Shown piece by piece: positions 11,528 to 21,498 of a DNA stretch of 64,000 nucleotides. The stretch's first letter is position 1. The number at the start of each line of letters is the position of its first letter. The DNA is from Erythroxylum novogranatense. Lineage: Eukaryota > Streptophyta > Magnoliopsida > Malpighiales > Erythroxylaceae. The stretch covers positions 37,729,858 through 37,793,857 of the forward strand of contig CM057230.1 in NCBI GenBank assembly GCA_029891385.1, read 5' to 3'. Under the pieces are notes generated by a model that searched no databases, was not told where the DNA came from, and worked only from the letters and a program-made list of their open reading frames with translations. A program made the translations under genes and the position numbers.

Positions 11528-12982
11528 TGATGGCGTGTCAAACTAACAAAAATAAATTCCTACTCTAGAATACTTAAGCGAGTAAAGTGGTGAATAGGGT
11601 CGAACCACATAGACCAATATAGTAATTGTTTATTTGTGCGAAATCGAAAATAAAAATAAAATAAAAAATAAAAATATAAAGAAAGTTGATTTGGGGATGA
11701 TTAATTTTAAAACACGAAATTAGCACGAAATCACGTCGAAGGAAATTAAAATAATATCTGAAAATAATATGAATAAAAATCTAGCAAAGTCTCTCTCATT
11801 TGATCAGTAATTCGATCGTGACTCAAAAATATAAATTTCGATTCATTCCTATGGACAAAGTTATAGCGAGACGATGAAACAACACAAATCTACCAATCCA
11901 TTCGTAATTATTCGATAATCCCAGTAAAGCTCGCAGATTATTTCACTAACCAATTAGACTATTAGAGTAAAGCTCATGAGAATATAATCTATGACAATGA
12001 ATAAATTTAATGGACATAAATCTTGTGCCAATGTAATCGGACCCGCAATCTATTTAGACTAAATTATTTAATCCCATTAACCTCTTAATTGAAATTAATT
12101 CGCCATCAGCTAGATGAAGAATCACGGATTAACTAATCTATTCTAATTTATTATTAAGTCAATTAATTAATGGCCACATTAATCAACAAACTCAACAATA
12201 ATTAATCATTCAAGCACGTAGATTAAACAAACATAAGAAATTCACGAAAACAATTAAGCGAAAGTCTCATGACTACGTGTATCAAACATCAAGACTATAT
12301 CAGATTAAAACTTAGCCACACATAATTCTAATATCTAACAATTAAAAACTGAAATTAACAAATTAACAAATGAAAATTAAACCTTAAATCACAGACTCAG
12401 CCGATCACTATTTTCTGTTCTCCAAAATTGCTGCTACCTTTTACTGTTGTAATGAAAAACCAATATGTGTCAATCCACTATTCTCCTCGAAGTAGCCGCA
12501 ACTGGTCTTCACTCTTGATCAATCTCGCCTTAATGCTGCTGTCGCCCACTTTTTCCTCACTTGCTCCAGTTCTTCTCTAGATCACGCCGCAATCTTTGAC
12601 TTTTCTAATAGCTCCCGTAGTCGCCCTCTTCTTGTTATATCCATTAGTCTCTTAAAGCTCTCCTCGAAGTTGCCGCCGTTCCTTAGCTTTTCTATAGCTT
12701 TTTCTTCTTATTTTCTCCTGCTGCCGTCACCCTTCTCCTTACTGTGGCCGTCCACGCCTCAAGTCCTTAGGTCATTTTGTCTCTTCTTAAAATGATACGG
12801 GCCCTCCTCTTCTTTTTGCAGCCCACCTCTTTCCCTTTGATTCATTTAATCTGCTATTTTATTACCCTCTCTCCCACGTGATATGACAATTAAAAGCTCT
12901 CCCTGACTTTTCAACTTAAAACCTCCTGATTACTTGACTTTAATTTGTTGCCGTCAGCTCTTGACGCTACCGTCTCCTCATT
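11528..12982 (-). repeat. 5' LTR of Athila-like element (partial)
   Basis: On the plus strand it starts TGATGGCGTGTC five bases from the primer-binding site, so on the element strand the LTR ends GACACGCCATCA. It shares 391 bp (12592-12982) with the left LTR; 11528-12591 has no counterpart on the left. It contains long AT-rich tracts (11640-12400) and no gene. Confidence 0.65.
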
Positions 12983-13011
12983 ACCGTTATATATAGGCTC
13001 TTGGTAAAGTT

Positions 13012-13471
13012 CTACATATCAATAAACATTTTGGTGACCATTTATGTTCTATACGATATGTTAATATGGCTTCCCTAGTTTCAAAGACAAGTGTTTTTCG
13101 CTTTACTCCCGTTTTTATCGTAATGTTCTCAACTTCACTTCCTGCACTTACCTTACAATAAAGCTTTTATGAAAAATATTTTTCGCTTAGAAAGGAGAGA
13201 GAGCTAAACAATTACGTGATAAATAATCTGCGGAAATATTCCCAACTTCACTTCGGACTTCGGAGTAAAACTTTGCATCTATGTACCTTTTGGGTTACGC
13301 AAAACGACCGGCTGGAGCAAGTCAATAAATGTAAGGGCTACTGAGAGGAAAAGAATCTCTTATCACTACGAGGTCAATCCCTGCATCGACTTCCATCGAC
13401 CATTCACTTTGAACCAAAGCAAACCGTATCACCAGCTGAACTCACGAAAGACATTTAACATCTCAACAACA
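13012..13471 (+). promoter_or_regulatory. candidate TNL promoter and 5' leader with two W-boxes
   Basis: Non-coding DNA between the Athila-like element and the TNL start codon. Two W-box cores are present on the minus strand, TTGACT at 13325-13320 and TTGACC at 13377-13372, about 95-150 bp before the ATG. W-boxes bind WRKY factors and are common in defence-gene promoters, but the hexamer is short and could occur by chance. If the true promoter reached further left it was displaced by the retroelement. Confidence 0.35.
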
Positions 13472-13944
13472 ATGTCCGACGGCCCCACTTCACCAGCTCT
13501 AGCGGCTCTTAGACTCAACTGGGACGTGTTCATAAGCTTTCGCGTCGAAGATACCCGACATGGCTTCACTAAACATCTCTACGAATCATTAAAGGAACAT
13601 GGAATAAGAGCCTTCCTCGACGACGAGGGAATGACACATGGAGACAAAATTCCTACCCGCTTACTTGACGCCATAGAAGACTCTGCCTTATCGATCATCG
13701 TAATCTCCCCAAGGTACGCAGATTCCCACTGGTGCTTAGAGGAGTTGGCCAGGATCTGCGAGCTTGGTAGGCTCATGATTCCAGTGTTCTATGAAGTTAA
13801 TCCGTCCCATGTTCGTGGACAGAAGGGTCCATTCGAAAATGATTTTAGAAATCACTTGGAGAGGTTTGGGAAGGAATCGGTTGACAAATGGAGACGAGCT
13901 TTGGAGAGAGTTGGTAGTCTCAAAGGTTTCCCTTTTGATAGCAG
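13472..13944 (+). CDS. TIR domain exon, copy 1
   Basis: The start chosen is the ATG at 13472 (MSDGPTSPALAALRLNWDVF). The TIR domain begins at about residue 17 (WDVFISFRVEDTR) and includes AFLDDEGM, SIIVISPRYADSHWCLEELARI and PVFYEVNPSHVRGQKG. The Glu of the WCLEEL motif, expected to be the NADase catalytic residue, is present. Two usually conserved positions differ from copy 2 and from the family: FRVED instead of FRGED, and EVNPSHVRGQ instead of EVDPSHVRRQ. The exon ends at a donor (AG|GTGATA, 13945); without splicing the frame stops three bases later at 13946-13948. The exon-1 splice phase and position are normal for TNL genes. The changes suggest relaxed selection on this copy. Confidence 0.85.
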
Positions 13945-14640
13945 GTGATATATGTTGACCACTGAAATTTTCTAACTTGATCTAGGAGATTGAGTCTAAA
14001 GGGGTCAATTGGTGTGTTAAGGAGACAAATTTTGAATCTCGATTCAGTCAAATAAGAGGAAGCATGGTTAATAATTCTTGATTGTTCACTAAGAGGGAAA
14101 CAGAGTCTTGGCTGCAGTTGTGTTAGAAAGTTCGGTGCTTTTACTCTCTCCTCTTACATCTCTTTTCCTTTCTGTATTGCACAAAGATTGGGGTTCGAAC
14201 AACCTTTTAGGGCACGATTTCTGTTTTTCTTCTGGTTTTGTCTGTATGAATTTAACGATTTTAATACTTTATTGCGGTATAGATACAGTGATTGGCCATT
14301 ACATGTTTCATCGAAAATGAATTGCTGACTGAACATGAAATCCCGGTTGCATTAACAGAGAAATTTTGATATAAGTAGGATATCATAGGGTCACCCCATA
14401 AACTTCAGAACTAGAATATTTAAATGTCTGTGTTCCTTAAGTGTCAGTCTATTATTCTATCAGTTGTCGTGTAGTTTTAACTATAGAGTAGTTTAAGAGC
14501 AATCTTATTCAAGTCCAATCTCATATCATCATCACATCCTTACTCTTAACTTTAGAATATTGAGTGGTAGAACTTGTTCGTATTTCGCAATTATACTGAT
14601 TCATATTCGCTACTCGGTTGATTGATATGCTTTTTGGCAG

Positions 14641-15267
14641 CAAACAAGAACAAATAGCGATTCAGCGGTTAGTCGAAAGAGTTTTAACAGAAATGAGAAG
14701 AACTCCAGTTGGTATAGCGAATTACACTGTTGGTATAGCAAACCGTATCTATCACCAGCTGAACTCACGAAAGACATTTAACATCTCAACAACAATGTCT
14801 GACGGCCCCACTTCACCAGCTCCAGCGGCTCTTAGACCCTACTGGGACGTGTTCATAAGCTTTCGCGGCGAAGATACCCGACATGGCTTCACTAAACATC
14901 TCTACGAATCATTACAGGAGCATGGAATAAGAGCCTTCCTCGACGACGAGGGAATGACACTTGGAGACAAAATTACTACCCGCTTACTTGACGCCATAGA
15001 AGACTCTGCCTTATCCATCATTGTAATCTCCCCAAGGTACGCAGATTCCCACTGGTGCTTAGAGGAGTTGGCCAGGATCTGCGCGCTTGGTAGGCTCATG
15101 ATTCCAGTGTTCTATGAAGTTGATCCGTCCCATGTTCGTAGACAGAAGGGTCCGTTCGAAAATGATTTTAGAAATCAGTTGGAGATGTTTGGGAAGGAAT
15201 CGGTTGACAAATGGAGACGAGCTTCGGAGACAGCTGGTAAACTCAAAGGTTTCCCTTGTCGTAGCAG
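14641..15267 (+). CDS. exon 2 stub fused in frame to TIR copy 2
   Basis: The acceptor TTTTTGGCAG ends at 14640. From there the frame reads SKQEQIAIQRLVERVLTEM, the usual start of the TNL NBS exon, to YTVG, then crosses the duplication junction and continues without a stop into a complete second TIR domain (ATG of its own at 14795). The TIR has canonical FRGEDTRHGF, SPRYADSHWCLEELARI with the catalytic Glu, and EVDPSHVRRQKG. It ends at donor 15268. Thus exon 1 could splice to this exon and yield TIR-linker-TIR. Alternatively translation could start at 14795, giving a normal single TIR exon. Copy 2 looks better conserved than copy 1 and is probably the one whose sequence was last under constraint. 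Confidence 0.75.
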
Positions 15268-16021
15268 GTGATATATGTTGACCACTGAAATTTTCTAACT
15301 TGATCTAGGAGATTGAGTCTAAAGGGGAGGGGTCAATTGGTGTGTTAAGGAGACAAATTTTGAATCTCGATTCAGTCAAATAAGAGGAAGCATGGTTAAT
15401 AATTCTTGATTGTTCACTAAGAGGGAAACAGAGTCTTGGCTGCAGTTGTGTTAGAAAGTTCGGTGCTTTTACTCTCTCCTCTTACATCTCTTTTCCTTTC
15501 TGTATTGCACAAAGATTGGGGTTCGAACAACCTTTTAGGGCACGATTTCTGTTTTTCTTCTGGTTTTGTCTGTATGAATTTAACGATTTTAATACTTTAT
15601 TGCAGTAAAGATACAGTGATTGGCCGTTACTTGTTTCATCGAAAATGAATTGCTAATCCTGGAACTTTATTAGCATGGCATATCCTCTGAAATTTGTGTT
15701 CTAGCAATAAAATAATGTGCCGTCGTTTTTGTTTGTCCAGTAGTAGGGTTAGTCATAATTGTTTATGGAAGTTGCATCAACAGAGAAATTTTAATATAAG
15801 TAGGATATCATAGGGGGTGGTCACCCAGTGAACTTCAGAACTAGAATATTTAAATGTCTGTGTTCCTTAAGTGTCAGTCTATTATTCTATCAGTTGTCGT
15901 GTAGTTTTAACTATAGAGTAGTTTAAGAGCAATCTTATTCAAGTCCAATTAACTTGTTCGTAATTTCGCAATTTTACTGATTCATATTCGCTACTTGGTT
16001 GATTGATATGCTTTTTGGCAG

Positions 16022-16096
16022 CAAAGAAGAACAATTGATTCAGCTGTTAGTCAGAACAGTTTTAAAAGAACTGAGAAGAACTCCAGTTGGTATAGC
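16022..16096 (+). pseudogene. NBS exon, 5' part before copia insertion
   Basis: The acceptor CTTTTTGGCAG ends at 16021. The 75 bp read SKEEQLIQLLVRTVLKELRR then TPVGIA, the conserved linker before the P-loop, and stop at the copia insertion. The last five bases, ATAGC, are the target-site duplication and the frame resumes at 23339. Confidence 0.85.
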
Positions 16097-16420
16097 TGTT
16101 GGAGATGTCTCAGGAGTTCAGTCAGATGTTGGACGAACATGCAAGCCATGCATCGTATGAAGAAGGCGTCCGTAGAAGATCAAGATTAGACGTTAGAATT
16201 AGAATGTTATAATTAAATAATGAAATTCTAGTTAATTCATGTGAGTACATTGGTTAGATTGTTAATCAACAACTGTCAGAGGAAATCTCAATATTAAATT
16301 GAGTTCTTGAACTTACTCTGTTCACCCCTGTTTCATATAAGCTCTCTCACTCTAAAACTTCTCTCTACAATTCATCGTTCTTTCTTGGTTATCTTTGTGT
16401 ATGATTGATCGGTAACAACA
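16097..16420 (+). repeat. 5' LTR of copia element
   Basis: TG...CA ends, 324 bp. A TATA-like CATATAAG lies at 16334-16341, a likely promoter for the element. It is almost identical to the 3' LTR. Confidence 0.95.
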
Positions 16421-16423
16421 AAT

Positions 16424-16435
16424 TGGTATCAGAGC
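16424..16435 (+). other. primer-binding site, initiator tRNA-Met
   Basis: TGGTATCAGAGC, three bases after the LTR, complements the 3' end of plant initiator tRNA-Met, the standard copia primer. Confidence 0.9.
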
Positions 16436-16535
16436 TACATTCTTAAGGGATCTGTGGGGGTGTAGGTGAGAAACTTGGCTCGGAAACTAACTCTTTCTCG
16501 AACGAAGTCGGACGGTGAGCGTAGAACACTCGGAG

Positions 16536-18229
16536 ATGGCTGAGAGCTCAACGCTTGGTCTACAACCGACGATATTCAATGGTAAAGGATATCAAATGTG
16601 GGCGATCAAGATGGAGACTTACCTGCAAGGACAGGACCTATGGGAACCAATCGATGAAGATTACACGGTTGAGATTCCAGACGATGCTCCGATCGCTCAG
16701 TTACGGTGGCTTAGGGAAAGGGTGACGAAGAAGGCCCAAGCCAAATCTTGCCTATACCAGTCGGTTTCGCCCTCAATCTTTACAAGAATTATGGGACTTG
16801 CTTCGACAAAAGAAATCTGGGATTTCTTGAAGCAAGAATACGAGGGTGATGAGAAGGTAAAGAACATGAAGGTCTTGAATCTGTTGAGGGAGTTCGACAG
16901 AATTCAAATGAAAGAAGATGAGTTGATTGTAATTATAGCGATCGTCGATTCGGTTAGCGAGACGGATCGAGGCTCTTAGGAGCCGAGTTTAAAGATCAAC
17001 GGATAGTTCAGAAGCTGCTTGTGTCGGCTCCTGAAAAATACGAAGCAACAATTGTTTCGTTAGAAAATACGAAGGATATAGGACAAATGAGGCTTGATGA
17101 AGTGGTGAACGCCATGCAAGCTCAAGAACAGAGATTCTTGATGAGGAAGACTGAAACTACGGAAGGTGCGTACAGAGTCTTTGCAAAATCAGAGGCTCAA
17201 GAAAAGTTCAAGAAGAAAAAGAAGAAAGGACGTTCGAATTCAGGAACCTCTCAATCTCGCCAGAAGCACGGAAATAAGTACACAGGAGGAAATAAAGCTA
17301 ACAACTACAACCCATGCCCACATTGCGGCAAATCTAATCATCTTGCCGTCAGATGCTGGAAGAAGCCCGATGTAGAATGCCGTAGGTGTCATCAGAAAGG
17401 GCACATGGAGGCTATCTGTAAGAAGGAACCACCAAAGGAGGCAGCCAATGTGCAAGTGATTGAAGAGGAGGAAGAACAATTATTTGTGGCAATCGGAGAT
17501 CAGACCAAGAATTATCCGTCTGAGTGGCTGATCGACAATGGATGCACCAGCCACATGTCTCCGGACCTAAGATTATTCAAGACTCTAAATACAGAAGTAA
17601 GAGCTCGGGTAAAACTTGGAAATGGGGACTGTATTCGGGTGGAAGGGAAAGGTGAAGTGGTGTTAGCAACCAAGAAGGGAATTAAGATCATCTCTGATGT
17701 CTTGTATGTTCCAAAAATCCAGCATAATCTCCTGAGTGTAGCACAGTTGATCGAGAAAGGTATGACCGTGCACTTTGAATCGAATTCATGTAGAGTTTTC
17801 GATAACAATGGACAGGAAATACTATGCACCCGGATGAGGAACAAAAGTTTTTCAATGAAGCCTGAGGAATTGCATCAAGAAGCGCTAGTTGGAGACTCAA
17901 CAGAACCGGATCTCTGGCATCGAAGACTTGGGCATTATCATGTGAAGGGACTGGAGATGATGAGAAGGAAGGAGATGGTCGTAGGCCTACCATCAACTCC
18001 GTATGAGATTATGCCATGCAAAGTCTGCATGATGGGGAAGCAAGCTCGGGCACCATTTCAGAAGGCGAAATGGAGAGCTAAGGAGAAGCTAGAACTTTTG
18101 CACATGGATATTTGCGGTCTCATGCCGGTGCCTTCGCTGAGTGGAAGTAGATACTTTCTGCTGATCATAGACGACTACTCCAGATATGCCTGGATTTACT
18201 GTCTCAAAAGCAAGGGAGAAGTAGCCAAG
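16536..18229 (+). pseudogene. copia gag, protease and integrase N-terminal part
   Basis: Start is the ATG at 16536 (MAESSTLGLQPTIFNGKGY), a UBN2-type gag. The frame is lost near 16930; the homologous reading continues in another frame and is open from 17021 to 18229. That part has two CCHC knuckles (CPHCGKSNHLAVRC and CRRCHQKGHMEAIC), a protease motif WLIDNGCTSHMS, the pre-integrase motif LWHRRLGH and the integrase zinc pair CKVCMMGK, then the core start LLHMDICG and DDYSRYAW. The protease has Asn where the D-S-G triad has Ser, a single G-to-A change that should impair cleavage. The frame is cut at 18229 by the solo LTR; excising that insert and one CCAAG restores it exactly. Confidence 0.9.
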
Positions 18230-20637
18230 TGATGTGGTTTCGCAAGTTCACGGGTCTCAAGTAGTACAGTATAATATCGTCCCACAGGGAGTAATTGTGT
18301 AATTACCAGGCTTGGATCACTCAATTAATTGGACTAAGTGATTGGGTAGGATTGGGAAATTAAATTAAAAGAAAATTTAACTATCAAAATAAATAAATAG
18401 ATAAAACCGATAGCGATTGTGTAAAAATGGGGAAATAAAATAAGAAAAATCAACTAGCAAAAATAACAAAATTAAGCTAACGAAAATTTGCGAATATTTC
18501 TAGGCGTTAATTCGGAGGAATGTGGTAAACTTCAAGGATGGGTTCACTTTTAGCGCTTTTTATGGACTTTACCCAGATCAATTTATGAGGCGAATTTTGG
18601 TTGTTAGAAGGTTGAGCCTAGAGTTTCTTAGATCCTTTTTCAAGGTATCAAAGGAGTATTACGCAATAATCCTAGTCTACTATCGTAGCCTAGCAATCAA
18701 GCATAACCCATTATGTTCTTTGCTCACCCGATTTTCTCTCATAAATTCAGTCTATGTCTAAATCTGAAATTTATAAGTTCCCTGTTTAAAATTCCGTTAT
18801 TAATTTTCTCCCATCGGTTCTTCAATTAACAACTAGTGCTTAGTAATGGTTGACCAAACACAGTACCAGCAAAATTAATATCAAAACAGAAAAATCAAAC
18901 TTATAAATTCACACTCATAAATCAACCGAAATGCAGTCCACAAAAATTAGCTAAAAGCTTACCCCAACCTTGAAGCTTTGAGGAAACTACTCAAACATGG
19001 TAGAATGAAAACCGCATAAATTATGCTCAGCAAACAACATTAGGAGAAATTAAAATATAACAGAAATTGAATGAGTTTCGGGTCTCCCTCTCTGCGTGTA
19101 TTATTTTTGCGCCTCCCCTAATGTGTAGTTCGCGTCTGCGTCCTTGGTGAATCAGCCTGGTGGGCAGCCTCCTGCGTGAAGTCCTCAACTGTCGCGTTGT
19201 TGTTTGGTTTGTCGGCGTCCTGGCCTCTGTAGCGTGCTGTCCTTCAGTTCAATACCCAGCTCACGTAGGTCTTCTTTTCTTTCAGCTCTCCTTTTTTTTT
19301 TTGTCCACGCCCTCTTCTTGGTTTTGTTTTCCAGCCCTCACGTTAAGCTCACCACTCAACCTCTCACACTTGCACAGCACACACTCACCCAACTAGTCTC
19401 TTAAATCCACGCTCCTTTTCTTTTGCTTGTGCTATATTTAATTGATCTCCAAGGCTACTCACACCTTTCACGTACAGCCCCCTCACCCTTTTGATTTTTC
19501 TGGTCTTCCCACTGCAGTTTATGCACAACTCTCCTACTGACTCTCACCAGTTCACGCACTCAACTCCCATAAGCCCTCTTCACTTGTTTACTCACTCCCC
19601 TCTCACATGCAGCTTCAGCTATCCCCCTTTCAGCTCACACACCTCACTCTGGTTTTCTATCAGCACACACTCCTCCTTTATCCAGACCACCCCCTTTAAT
19701 GCATGGCTCTCCTCTCTTTTCTGGTCGACCCCCACTCCACTTTGTTCTCCTGTGTAGTGCATGTAACGCTGGCAGCATGGGCGTCCTTCCTCTTCCATTC
19801 ACACTAGCTGGTCTGTGATTTTCTTCTTGTCATTTTTTCCACTGATGGTGCACCTTTGATGTCCATGCCTCAAGTGCCTCTAGCTCACTCCTTCACGCCT
19901 CTTCCCTTCAGCTCTTCTCTTGGTGTCCTCTAGTTGGTGTCTGCATTTTTCTTATTTAATTACTCTCCTCCAGTGCGCCTCTAGCTGGTGCTGTTGTTTG
20001 GTGGGTCTGTTACTTTGGTGTTGTGTTATTTTCTCTTGGAGCTGTTTATGTTGTCTCTTGGAGCTTTGTTTGATGGTCTGAAGCTCCTCTTCTGCGTGGA
20101 TTAGTGCCTTGCCTCCACTTAATTGTTGTTTTCCTTCTCTTGTAACAAGATCAATCTTATTCCATATACCACCAGCTGCCACGTTAGTTTGGAGTGTTGA
20201 GTGGAATGTAAAGTCTGCTATTCCATGCCTCTAGTTGTAGCGTTAATGACTCAATGTGTTGCAGCCCCACTCCAGCTTTATTTCTTTTCTTGTAACGGTG
20301 GTGGATCTCCCATGTGTCAGCCTCGTGGTCCCTAGATGAGCTCCCTAGCAATTTTTTTTTCTTGCTGTCGCTTATCACGTTGAGAGCTTCATTTGGTTGG
20401 TGTGGAGCTGTTTGCTGCGTTGTCTCTTGTTTTTTTCACCAGAACTAACAACTTCTTAATCTCCAATTTGAGGCCAATTTTATGCTTAAAAAAATAGTAA
20501 AATAAATTAGAAAATAAAATAAATAATAAACTCAATGAAAATAAATAAATTAACCAAAAATGCTATTAAAATGAATGCATGAATATGTAAAATAAATACA
20601 AATATGACCTAAATACCTATATGAATTGGACTAAACA
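18230..20637 (-). mobile_element. solo LTR nested in copia integrase
   Basis: A 2408-bp insert with TG...CA ends (TGATGTGGTTTC ... GACTAAACA) flanked by CCAAG at 18225-18229 and 20638-20642. It has no coding domains, so it is a solo LTR left by LTR-LTR recombination of a larger element. The plus-strand start (a TGATG end followed by a block reading ATCGTCCCACAGGGAGTAATTG) resembles in layout the reversed LTR end of the Athila-like element at 11528, so I place it on the minus strand and suspect a Ty3/gypsy Athila/Tat parent. The middle (about 19040-20450) is pyrimidine-rich on the plus strand. It is younger than the copia element that hosts it. Confidence 0.85.
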
Positions 20638-20642
20638 CCAAG

Positions 20643-21191
20643 GTGTTCAAGGAGTTCAAAGTATATGTAGAAAATCAGACGAACCTGAACATCAAGTCGG
20701 TGAGGACGGATAACAGTTCGGAATTTCTATCTAACGAGTTTAATGTAATTTATAATTCAGCAGGAATTCGTCATCAGCTTACTACACCCTACACTCCACA
20801 GCAGAATGGCATAGTGGAGAGGCGGAATCGGACTGTGGTAGAAATGACTAGGTGTATGCTGGAAGAGAAGCATCTACCGAAGGAGTTCTGGGCGGAGGCG
20901 GCGACCACCGCCTGTTTTCTGCTGAACAGAGTGTACTCCAGAACACTCGACGATAAAACTCCACATGAACTTTGGCATGGATACAAACCTAAGATGAGTA
21001 ATTTGAAGGTGTTCGGATCGTTGTGTAGCATACTCATACCACAAGCCAAAAGAAAGAAATTAGACATGAAATCAGAGTTGGCGATCTTTGTTGGATACTC
21101 AGAAGTATGCAAAGGATATAGAATGTATCTACCTGACCAGAAGAAAGTTAAGGTCAGTAGAGATGTTCGGTTCTACGAAGAAGAATGTTAG
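20643..21191 (+). pseudogene. copia integrase core, C-terminal part
   Basis: Continues the integrase after the solo LTR: SVRTDNSSEFLSNEF, then TTPYTPQQNGIVERRNRTVVEM with the catalytic Glu, FWAEAATTACFLLNR and KVFGSLCSILIP. Removing the insert puts it in the same frame as 17021-18229. It ends at TAG 21189-21191; the acidic linker continues in the same frame to TGA at 21459-21461, so that first stop is probably a mutation. Confidence 0.9.
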
Positions 21192-21498
21192 AGCTGGCCC
21201 AAAGATGAGAAGCCGGACAAAGATAGAAGCCCAAACATTAGATGGCCCCTATATACTCCGGGAACAGTAAATAATCCGGATCAGTATGAAGGAGAGGGGG
21301 AACCAGAACCGAGAGAGGAAGAGGAACAGGATCAACCACACGATCTAGATCAATGGATCTCTGAAGACGAGCACAATCCAGAAGAAGATAGTGGAGATGA
21401 TTTCGATCATGTGCCAGTAAGAGGAATGAGAAGCCTAGCGGAAATACGAGAGAAGCAATGAAGCGGTTCTGGAGCCGACCCGAATCCAAGAGGCGTTG

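Larger units (their letters stand above)
2666..12982 (-). mobile_element. degenerate Athila-like Ty3/gypsy retrotransposon
   Basis: A 391-bp direct repeat (2666-3056 and 12592-12982) brackets a minus-strand retroelement. Reading right to left it has an LTR end, a primer-binding site matching tRNA-Asp (11505-11522), gag, aspartic protease, reverse transcriptase, RNase H and integrase, then about 2.7 kb of non-coding DNA and a polypurine tract (3344-3356). The tRNA-Asp primer, the DLGA protease motif, the FMDD RT motif and the long non-coding stretch after integrase are all typical of the Athila branch. Every domain has frameshifts or stops, so the copy is dead. The two LTRs are not equivalent: the left lacks the roughly 1.06 kb next to the primer site and the right lacks about 285 bp at the other end. 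No clean target-site duplication was found. Confidence 0.85.
13420..16096 (+). repeat. tandem duplication of TIR exon, intron 1 and exon 2 start
   Basis: Two units of about 1.3 kb, 13420-14731 and 14732-16096, are nearly identical through the TIR exon, most of intron 1 and the first about 75 bp of exon 2. The junction falls within exon 2 after TACACTGTTGGTATAG, where AGCAAACCGTATC is shared by the join and by the start of unit 1, so the breakpoint has short homology. Intron 1 differs: unit 2 lacks about 50 bp present at 14519-14570 and unit 1 lacks about 100 bp present at 15655-15770. The pattern fits unequal crossing-over or replication slippage within a resistance-gene locus. Confidence 0.85.

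Noticed and set aside
14108..15648. Two identical 70-codon frames (14108-14320 and 15436-15648)
   Set aside because: Both lie inside the duplicated TNL intron 1; their similarity comes from the duplication and they have a hydrophobic, intron-like composition.
19160..19757. Several plus-strand frames of 60-90 codons
   Set aside because: They overlap in different frames inside the pyrimidine-rich middle of the solo LTR; composition explains them.
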